From: Tritrichomonas musculus
Taxonomy: Eukaryota > Parabasalia > Tritrichomonadida > Tritrichomonadidae
Assembly: GCA_039105265.1 (NCBI GenBank)
Contig: JAPFFF010000006.1
Span: forward strand, 2,790,001 to 2,854,000
Direction of reading: 5' to 3'
DNA length: 64,000 nucleotides
The stretch's first letter is position 1; each line of letters begins with the position of its first letter. Below the pieces are notes generated by a model. The model was not told where the DNA came from, did no database searches, and worked only from the letters and a program-made list of their open reading frames with translations. Positions 31,573-43,500 of this stretch are shown here, piece after piece. Made by a program: the position numbers and the translations under genes.

Positions 31573-34500
31573 ATGAATACAACAAGATCAGAAGATTGGA
31601 TTCCACTTCAAATCAAAGTTTTCACAAGATGGGTGAACGGCCAACTTAAAGCAGGAAACTGCGAACAAATCGGAGAAATCACGAAAGATTTATCAAACGG
31701 TGTTCCTTTAGTTGAACTTGCAGAAATATTAACCAAAAAAGATGCCCCAGTTAAATGGGCGAAAACACCAAAACGAAATATCGATCAAGTTATGAACTGT
31801 GATTTATCCGTCGACATGTTTACGAAAGATGGAGTTAAAATTATTGGAATTAGTGGTAAAGATATCAACGATAACAACGAGAAACTTATTTTAGGGTTTG
31901 TCTGGTCACTTATTTTACACTATTCCATCGGTGGTGCCGTTACCGACAGCAAAGATAACAATTCAGGCAAGAAAACAGCAAAGAATGCCTTATTAGAGTG
32001 GGCGATTGGACGAACATCGGAATATCCAAACGTTAACAAATTTACACCATATTCAGTTTCAATGTGCGCTTTATTAGATTCATACCTTCCAGACAAGATC
32101 AACTATTATTCGCTTAATCCATCCGATGTTGAAGGTAATGCAATGTTAGCATGCAAAGTTATGGAAGAGATCGGCATCCCAGTTTACGTTATGCCAGAAG
32201 ATTTGACATCGAGTGGTGACAAAGTTGATGAGAAGACCCTTCTCACACAACTTGCAGCTGCCAAAGTTGTCCTTGAAAATTTGAAAGGAAAAGAAATCGA
32301 TGCCGAAAAGTTTGCCAAAGAGAAGGCCGATGCCGAGAAAGCAGCAAGAGAACAAGCAGAAGCAGAAGCGAAAGCGAAAGCCGATGCAGAACGCGCACAA
32401 CGAGAGAAAGAGGAGGCAGAAAGAATGGCACGTGATAAAGCAGAGCAAGATCGACTAGCTCAAGAGAAGGCAGATGCAGAAGCGAAAGCCGAAGCCGAAC
32501 GTCTGGCACGTGAAAAGGCAGAAGCAGATGCAAAAGCAGAAGCAGATCGACTAGCTCAAGAGAAAGCAGATGCAGAAGCGAAAGCCGAAGCCGAACGTCT
32601 GGCACGTGAAAAGGCCGAAGCAGATGCAAAAGCAGAAGCAGATCGACTAGCTCAAGAGAAGGCAGATGCAGAAGCGAAAGCCGAAGCCGAACGTCTGGCA
32701 CGTGAAAAGGCAGAAGCAGATGCCAAAGCAGAAGCAGACCGCTTAGCCAAAGAAAGAGCGGAAGCAGAAGCGAAGGCAGCAGCAGAACGTGACGACTTAT
32801 TAGCCGAAATTGAAAGATTAAAGAAATTACTTGCAGAAACAGAAACGGACAGAGACAATTGGAAAGAGAAATACATGGTTGCACATGCACACGAAGAACA
32901 ATTGATGAAAGACAACGCTGATTTACAAGCAAAAATTGAAAGTTTGAAGAACGAATTATCAGAAACACAACGTAAGGCACAAGAAGATCACGATAACCTT
33001 TCGGCACAAATCGATAACTTAAAGAAGGAATTGTCAGACACTAAAGAACAAGCCAAAGTTGATCACGATAACTTAACCGCCGAAATTGAAAAATTAAAGA
33101 TCGAAGCCAAAGAAGATCACGACAACTTAACCGCTGAAATTAACAAATTGAATTCAGAACTCGAAGGACTTAACAACAAGGTTGCCGAGTTAACTTCTAC
33201 AGTCGAAGCCAAAGACAGAGAAATCGAATCACTCAACGGAAAGGTTGCTGAACTGGAATCAACAGTTGAAGCCAAAGATAGAGAAATTGAAGCTCTCAAT
33301 GGCAAGATTTCTGAATTACAATCAGAAGTCGAAAATTACAAGCAACAAATCGAAGCTCTCAACGGCAAGGTTGCTGAATTACAATCTACTGTTGAAGCTA
33401 AAGATAGAGAAATCGAAGCACTCAACGGCAAGATCAACGAAATGGCATCAACAATTGAATCACTCAATGGACAAATTGCCGAATTACAATCAACAGTTGA
33501 AGCCAAGAACAGAGAGATCGAAGCACTCAACGGCAAGATCAACGAATTACAATCAACAATTGAATCACTCAATGGACAAATTGCCGAATTACAATCCACA
33601 GTTGAAGCCAAGAACAGAGAAATCGAAGCACTCAACGGCAAGATCAGCGAATTACAATCAACAATTGAATCACTCAACGGACAAATTGCCGAACTTCAAT
33701 CCACAGTTGAAGCCAAGAACAGAGAAATCGAAGCACTCAACGGCAAGATCAGCGAAATGACAGCCACAATCGAAGCACTCAACGGCAAGATCAGCGAATT
33801 ACAATCAACAATTGAATCACTCAATGGACAAATTGCCGAATTACAATCCACAGTTGAAGCCAAGAACAGAGAAATCGAAGCACTCAACGGCAAGATCAGC
33901 GAAATGACAGCCACAATCGAAGCACTCAACGGTAAGATCAGCGAATTACAATCAACAATCGAAGGACTTAACGGACAAATTGCCGAACTTCAATCCACAG
34001 TTGAAGCTAAGAACAGAGAGATCGAAGCACTCAACGGCAAGATCAGCGAAATGACAGCCACAATCGAATTACTCAATGGCAAGATCGCTGAACTTCAATC
34101 CACAGTTGAAGCCAAGAACAGAGAAATCGAATCACTCAACGGCAAGATCAGCGAATTACAATCAACAATCGAAGGACTCAATGGACAAATCGCTGAACTT
34201 CAATCCACAGTTGAAGCCAAGAACAGAGAGATCGAATCACTCAACGGCAAGATCAACGAATTACAATCAACAATCGAAGGACTCAATGGCAAGATCGCTG
34301 AACTTCAATCCACAGTTGAAGCTAAAGACAGAGAGATTGAAGCACTCAATGGCAAGATCAACGAATTACAGTCAACAATCGAAGGACTCAATGGACAAAT
34401 CGCTGAACTTCAATCCACAGTTGAAGCCAAGAACAGAGAGATCGAAGCACTCAACGGCAAGATCAACGAATTACAATCAACAATCGAAGGACTCAATGGA

Positions 34501-37500
34501 CAAATTGCCGAATTACAATCCACAGTTGAAGCCAAGAACAGAGAGATCGAAGCACTCAACGGCAAGATCAACGAATTACAATCAACAATCGAAGGACTCA
34601 ATGGACAAATTGCAGAATTACAATCCACAGTTGAAGCCAAGAACAGAGAGATCGAAGCACTCAACGGCAAGATCAACGAATTACAATCAACAATCGAAGG
34701 ACTCAACGGACAAATCGCTGAACTTCAATCCACAGTTGAAGCCAAGAACAGAGAGATCGAATCACTCAACGGCAAGATCAGCGAATTACAATCAACAATC
34801 GAAGGACTCAATGGACAAATCGCTGAACTTCAATCCACAGTTGAAGCCAAGAACAGAGAGATCGAAGCACTCAATGGCAAGATCAACGAATTACAATCAA
34901 CAATCGAAGGACTCAATGGACAAATTGCCGAATTACAATCCACAGTTGAAGCTAAGAACAGAGAGATCGAAGCACTCAACGGCAAGATCAGCGAGATGAC
35001 AGCCACAATTGAATCACTCAATGGAAAGATCAACGAAATGGCATCAACAATTGAATCACTCAATGGACAAATTGCAGAATTACAATCCACAGTTGAAGCC
35101 AAGAACAGAGAGATCGAAGCACTCAACGGCAAGATCAACGAATTACAATCAACAATCGAAGGACTCAATGGACAAATTGCCGAATTACAATCCACAGTTG
35201 AAGCCAAGAACAGAGAGATCGAAGCACTCAACGGCAAGATCAGCGAAATGACAGCCACAATTGAATCACTCAATGGAAAGATTAGTGAATTACAATCAAC
35301 AATCGAAGCCAAAGACAGAGAGATCGAAAGCCTCAACGGAAAGATCAGTGAATTGACCAACGAAGTCTCAAGATTGAATTCTGAAATTGAGAACTACAAA
35401 CAACAGATCGAACAACTCAACAACAAGATCAGTGAATTACAATCAACAATCGAAGCCAAAGATCGTGAGATTGAATCACTCAATGGAAAGATCAGTGAAT
35501 TAACATCTACAATTGAATCCCTCAACAGCAAGATTTCTGAATTACAATCAACAATCGAAGCCAAAGACAGAGAGATCGAATCCCTCAATGGAAAGATCAG
35601 CGAGTTACAATCAGAAATCGAGAACCTCAAACAACAAATCGAAGGACTCAACAACAAGATCAGTGAATTACAATCAACAATCGAAGCCAAAGACAGAGAG
35701 ATCGAATCACTCAATGGAAAGATCAGTGAATTACAATCAACAATCGAAGCCAAAGATCGTGAGATTGAATCACTCAATGGAAAGATCAGTGAATTAACAT
35801 CTACAATTGAATCCCTCAACAGCAAGATTTCTGAATTACAATCAACAATCGAAGCCAAAGACAGAGAGATCGAATCCCTCAATGGAAAGATCAGCGAGTT
35901 ACAATCAGAAATCGAGAACCTCAAACAACAAATCGAAGGACTCAACAACAAGATCAGTGAATTACAATCAACAATCGAAGCCAAAGATCGTGAAATTGAA
36001 TCACTCAACGGAAAGATCAGTGAATTACAATCAACGATCGAAGCCAAAGACAGAGAGATCGAATCACTCAACGGAAAGATCAGCGAGTTACAATCAGAAA
36101 TCGCGAACCTCAAACAACAGATCGAACAACTCAACAGCAAGATCAGTGAATTACAATCAACAATCGAAGCCAAAGACAGAGAGATCGAATCCCTCAATGG
36201 AAAGATCACTGAATTGACCAACGAAGTCTCAAGATTGAATTCTGAAATCGAAAACTACAAACAACAAATTGAACAACTCAACAGCAAGATTTCTGAATTA
36301 CAATCAACAATCGAAGCCAAAGACAGAGAGATCGAATCCCTCAATGGAAAGATCAGTGAATTGACATCAACAATTGAATCCCTCAACAGCAAGATTTCTG
36401 AATTACAATCAACAATCGAAGCCAAAGATCGTGAAATTGAATCACTCAATGGAAAGATTTCTGAATTACAATCAACAATCGAAGCCAAAGACAGAGAGAT
36501 CGAATCACTCAATGGAAAGATCAGCGAGTTACAATCAGAAATCGCGAACCTCAAACAACAGATCGAACAACTCAACAGCAAGATCAGTGACTTAACACGC
36601 GAACTTGAAGAAAAGAACAGAGAAATTGAACAACTCAACAGCAAGATTTCAGAATTACAATCAACAATCGAAGCCAAAGACAGAGAGATCGAATCCCTCA
36701 ATGGAAAGATCACTGAATTGACCAACGAAGTCTCAAGATTGAATTCTGAAATTGAGAACTACAAACAACAGATCGAACAACTCAACAACAAGATCAGTGA
36801 ATTACAATCAACAATCGAAGCCAAAGATCGTGAGATTGAATCACTCAATGGAAAGATCAGTGAATTAACATCTACAATTGAATCCCTCAACAGCAAGATT
36901 TCTGAATTACAATCAACAATCGAAGCCAAAGACAGAGAGATCGAATCCCTCAATGGAAAGATCAGCGAGTTACAATCAGAAATCGAGAACCTCAAACAAC
37001 AAATCGAAGGACTCAACAACAAGATCAGTGAATTACAATCAACAATCGAAGCCAAAGACAGAGAGATCGAATCACTCAATGGAAAGATCAGTGAATTACA
37101 ATCAACAATCGAAGCCAAAGATCGTGAGATTGAATCACTCAATGGAAAGATCAGTGAATTAACATCTACAATTGAATCCCTCAACAGCAAGATTTCTGAA
37201 TTACAATCAACAATCGAAGCCAAAGACAGAGAGATCGAATCCCTCAATGGAAAGATCAGCGAGTTACAATCAGAAATCGAGAACCTCAAACAACAAATCG
37301 AAGGACTCAACAACAAGATCAGTGAATTACAATCAACAATCGAAGCCAAAGATCGTGAAATTGAATCACTCAACGGAAAGATCAGTGAATTACAATCAAC
37401 GATCGAAGCCAAAGACAGAGAGATCGAATCACTCAACGGAAAGATCAGCGAGTTACAATCAGAAATCGCGAACCTCAAACAACAGATCGAACAACTCAAC

Positions 37501-40500
37501 AGCAAGATCAGTGAATTACAATCAACAATCGAAGCCAAAGACAGAGAGATCGAATCCCTCAATGGAAAGATCACTGAATTGACATCAACAATTGAATCCC
37601 TCAACAGCAAGATTTCTGAATTACAATCAACAATCGAAGCCAAAGATCGTGAGATTGAATCACTCAATGGAAAGATCAGTGAATTGACATCAACAATTGA
37701 ATCCCTCAACAGCAAGATTTCTGAATTACAATCAACAATCGAAGCCAAAGATCGTGAAATTGAATCACTCAATGGAAAGATCAGTGAATTGACATCAACA
37801 ATTGAATCCCTCAACAGCAAGATCAGTGAATTACAATCAACAATCGAAGCCAAAGACAGAGAGATCGAATCCCTCAATGGAAAGATCACTGAATTGACCA
37901 ACGAAGTCTCAAGATTGAATTCTGAAATTGAGAACTACAAACAACAGATCGAACAACTCAACAACAAGATCAGTGAATTACAATCAACAATCGAAGCCAA
38001 AGATCGTGAGATTGAATCACTCAATGGAAAGATCAGTGAATTAACATCTACAATTGAATCCCTCAACAGCAAGATTTCTGAATTACAATCAACAATCGAA
38101 GCCAAAGACAGAGAGATCGAATCCCTCAATGGAAAGATCAGCGAGTTACAATCAGAAATCGAGAACCTCAAACAACAAATCGAAGGACTCAACAACAAGA
38201 TCAGTGAATTACAATCAACAATCGAAGCCAAAGACAGAGAGATCGAATCCCTCAATGGAAAGATCACTGAATTGACATCAACAATTGAATCCCTCAACAG
38301 CAAGATTTCTGAATTACAATCAACAATCGAAGCCAAAGATCGTGAAATTGAATCACTCAATGGAAAGATCAGTGAATTGACATCAACAATTGAATCCCTC
38401 AACAGCAAGATTTCTGAATTACAATCAACAATCGAAGCCAAAGATCGTGAGATTGAATCACTCAATGGAAAGATCAGTGAATTGACATCAACAATTGAAT
38501 CCCTCAACAGCAAGATCAGTGAATTACAATCAACAATCGAAGCCAAAGACAGAGAGATCGAATCCCTCAATGGAAAGATCACTGAATTGACCAACGAAGT
38601 CTCAAGATTGAATTCTGAAATTGAGAACTACAAACAACAGATCGAACAACTCAACAACAAGATCAGTGAATTACAATCAACAATCGAAGCCAAAGATCGT
38701 GAGATTGAATCACTCAATGGAAAGATCAGTGAATTAACATCTACAATTGAATCCCTCAACAGCAAGATTTCTGAATTACAATCAACAATCGAAGCCAAAG
38801 ACAGAGAGATCGAATCCCTCAATGGAAAGATCAGCGAGTTACAATCAGAAATCGAGAACCTCAAACAACAAATCGAAGGACTCAACAACAAGATCAGTGA
38901 ATTACAATCAACAATCGAAGCCAAAGACAGAGAGATCGAATCACTCAACGGAAAGATCACTGAATTGACCAACGAAATCTCAAGATTGAACTCAGAAATC
39001 GAAAACTACAAACAACAAATTGAACAACTCAACAGCAAGATCTCTGAATTACAATCAACAATCGAAGCCAAAGACAGAGAGATCGAATCACTCAACGGAA
39101 AGATCAGCGAGTTACAATCAGAAATCGAGAACCTCAAACAACAAATCGAACAACTCAACAGCAAGATTTCAGAATTACAATCAACAATCGAAGCCAAAGA
39201 TCGTGAAATTGAATCACTCAACGGAAAGATCAGTGAATTGACAAACGAAATCTCAAGATTGAACTCTGAAATCGAAAACTACAAGCAACAAATCGAACAA
39301 CTCAACAGCAAGATTTCTGAATTACAATCAACAATCGAAGCCAAAGACAGAGAGATCGAATCCCTCAATGGAAAGATCAGTGAATTGACATCAACAATTG
39401 AATCCCTCAACAGCAAGATCAGCGAATTGACCAACGAAATCTCAAGATTGAATTCTGAAATCGAAAACTACAAACAACAAATCGAACAACTCAACAACAA
39501 GATCAGTGAATTACAATCAACAATTGAAGCCAAAGATCGTGAGATTGAATCACTCAATGGAAAGATCACTGAATTGACCAACGAAGTCTCAAGATTGAAT
39601 TCTGAAATCGAAAACTACAAACAACAAATCGAACAACTCAACGGCAAGATCAATGACTTAACACGCGAACTTGAAGAAAAGAACAGAGAAATCGAACAAC
39701 TCAACAGCAAGATTTCAGAATTGCAATCAACAATTGAAGCCAAAGATCGTGAGATTGAATCACTCAATGGAAAGATCAGTGAATTACAATCAACAATCGA
39801 ATCACTCAACAGCAAGATCTCTGAATTGACAAACGAAATCTCAAGATTGAACTCTGAAATCGAAAACTACAAGCAACAAATCGAACAACTCAACAGCAAG
39901 ATTTCTGAATTACAATCAACAATCGAAGCCAAAGACAGAGAGATCGAATCCCTCAATGGAAAGATCAGTGAATTGACATCAACAATTGAATCCCTCAACA
40001 GCAAGATCAGCGAATTGACCAACGAAATCTCAAGATTGAATTCTGAAATCGAAAACTACAAACAACAAATCGAACAACTCAACAACAAGATCAGTGAATT
40101 ACAATCAACAATTGAAGCCAAAGATCGTGAGATTGAATCACTCAATGGAAAGATCACTGAATTGACCAACGAAGTCTCAAGATTGAATTCTGAAATCGAA
40201 AACTACAAACAACAAATCGAACAACTCAACGGCAAGATCAATGACTTAACACGCGAACTTGAAGAAAAGAACAGAGAAATCGAACAACTCAACAGCAAGA
40301 TTTCAGAATTGCAATCAACAATTGAAGCCAAAGATCGTGAGATTGAATCACTCAATGGAAAGATCAGTGAATTACAATCAACAATCGAATCACTCAACAG
40401 CAAGATCTCTGAATTGACAAACGAAATCTCAAGATTGAACTCTGAAATCGAAAACTACAAGCAACAAATCGAACAACTCAACGGCAAGATCAATGACTTA

Positions 40501-43500
40501 ACACGCGAACTTGAAGAAAAGAACAGAGAAATTGAACAACTCAACAGCAAGATTTCAGAATTACAATCAACAATTGAAGCCAAAGACAGAGAGATCGAAT
40601 CCCTCAACAGCAAGATCTCTGAATTGACCAACGAAATCTCAAGATTGAACTCAGAAATCGAAAACTACAAGCAACAAATCGAACAACTCAACAACAAGAT
40701 CAATGACTTGACACGTGAACTTGAAGAAAAGAACAGAGAAATCGAACAACTCAACAGCAAGATTTCAGAATTGCAATCAACAATTGAAGCCAAAGATCGT
40801 GAAATCGAAAGCCTCAACAACAAGATCAATGAATTACAATCAACAATTGAATCACTCAACAGCAAGATCTCTGAATTGACAAACGAAATCTCAAGATTGA
40901 ACTCTGAAATCGAAAACTACAAACAACAAATCGAACAACTCAACAACAAGATTTCAGAATTACAATCAACAATCGAAGCTAAGGATCGTGAGATCGAAAG
41001 CCTCAACAGCAAGATCAGCGAATTGACCAACGAAATCTCAAGATTGAACTCAGAAATCGAAAACTACAAGCAACAAATCGAACAACTCAACAGCAAGATC
41101 AATGACTTAACACGCGAACTTGAAGAAAAGAACAGAGAAATCGAACAACTCAACAGCAAGATTTCAGAATTGCAATCAACAATTGAAGCCAAAGATCGTG
41201 AAATCGAAAGCCTCAACAACAAGATCAATGAATTACAATCAACAATTGAATCACTCAACAGCAAGATCTCTGAATTGACAAACGAAATCTCAAGATTGAA
41301 CTCTGAAATCGAAAACTACAAACAACAAATCGAACAACTCAACAACAAGATTTCAGAATTACAATCAACAATCGAAGCTAAGGATCGTGAGATCGAAAGC
41401 CTCAACAGCAAGATCTCTGAATTGACCAACGAAATCTCAAGATTGAACTCAGAAATCGAAAACTACAAGCAACAAATCGAACAACTCAACGGCAAGATCA
41501 ATGACTTAACACGCGAACTTGAAGAAAAGAACAGAGAAATTGAACAACTCAACAGCAAGATTTCAGAATTACAATCAACAATTGAAGCCAAAGATCGTGA
41601 AATTGAATCCCTCAACAGCAAGATCTCTGAATTGACCAACGAAATCTCAAGATTGAATTCTGAAATTGAAAACTACAAGCAACAAATCGAACAACTCAAC
41701 AACAAGATTTCTGAATTACAATCAACAATCGAAGCTAAGGATCGTGAGATCGAAAGCCTCAACAGCAAGATCTCTGAATTGACCAACGAAATCTCAAGAT
41801 TGAACTCTGAAATCGAAAACTACAAGCAAAAAACCGAACAACTCAACAGCAAGATCAATGACTTAACACGCGAACTTGAAGAAAAGAACAGAGAAATTGA
41901 ACAACTCAACAGCAAGATTTCAGAATTACAATCAACAATTGAAGCCCAAGACAGAGAGATCGAATCCCTCAACAGCAAGATCTCTGAATTGACCAACGAA
42001 ATCTCAAGATTGAACTCAGAAATCGAAAACTACAAGCAACAAATCGAACAACTCAACAACAAGATCAATGACTTGACACGTGAACTTGAAGAAAAGAACA
42101 GAGAAATCGAACAACTCAACAGCAAGATCACCGAATTAACACGTGAAATTGAAAACAAGGACAGAGAGATCGAAAAGCTTAACGGCAAGATCAACGACTT
42201 GAACAATGAAATCAACAACTACAAGCAACAAATCGAAACTCTCAACAACAAGATCTCAGAATTAACATCAACAATCCAAACACTCAACAGCAAGATTTCT
42301 GAATTAACACGTGAAATCGAAAACAAGGACAGAGAGATCGAAAAGCTCAACAATGAAATCAACAACTACAAGCAACAAATCGAAAACCTCAACAACAAGA
42401 TCAGTGAAATGACATCAACAATCCAGGAACTCAACAGCAAGATCTCTGAATTAACACGTGACATCCAGAACAAGGACAGAGAGATCGAAAAACTCAATAA
42501 CGAAATCAACAACTACAAGCAACAAATTGAAAACCTCAACAACAAGATCAGCGAAATGACATCAACAATCCAGGAACTCAACAACAAGATCAGTGAAATG
42601 ACACGTGAAATCCAGAACCTCAACAGCAAGATCACCGAATTAACACGTGAAGTTGAAAACAAGGACAGAGAGATCGAAAAGCTCAACAACGAAATCAACA
42701 ACTACAAGCAACAAATCGAAAACCTCAACAACAAGATCAGTGAAATGACATCAACAATCCAGGAACTCAACAGCAAGATCTCTGAATTAACACGTGACAT
42801 CCAGAACAAGGACAGAGAGATCGAAAAACTCAATAACGAAATCAACAACTACAAGCAACAAATCGAAACACTCAACAACAAGGTTTCTGAATTACAGTCA
42901 ACAATTGAAAGCAAGAACACAGAAATCCAGAACTTGAACAACAAGGTGACCGAATTAACAAGAGAAATTGAACGTGTCAACAATGTTCTCCGTGAAACAG
43001 AACGTAAAGCACAACAAGATCATGACAACTTAACACGTGAAATTGAAAACTTGAACAACAAGGTCACAGAATTAACAAGAACAATCGAAAGCAAGAACAC
43101 CGAAATCCAGAACTTGAACAACAAGGTTACTGAATTAACAAGAACAATTGAAAGCAAGAACACCGAGATTCAGAACTTGAACAACAAGGTCACTGAATTA
43201 ACAAGAACAATCGAAAGCAAGAACACCGAGATTCAGAACTTGAACAACAAGGTCACAGAATTAACAAGAACAATTGAAAGCAAGAACACAGAAATCCAGA
43301 ACTTGAACAACAAGGTTTCAGAAATGAAGTCCGAAATTGAACGTATCACAAACAACTACGAAAACAAGATCAGTGAATTGAAGTCTGAAATGACGAAAGA
43401 AATCGAACGCATCACAAACAACTACGAAAGCAAGATTAATGAGATGAAGTCAGAAATGACAAGAGAAATTGAAAATGTTAAGAACAACTATGAAAGTAAG

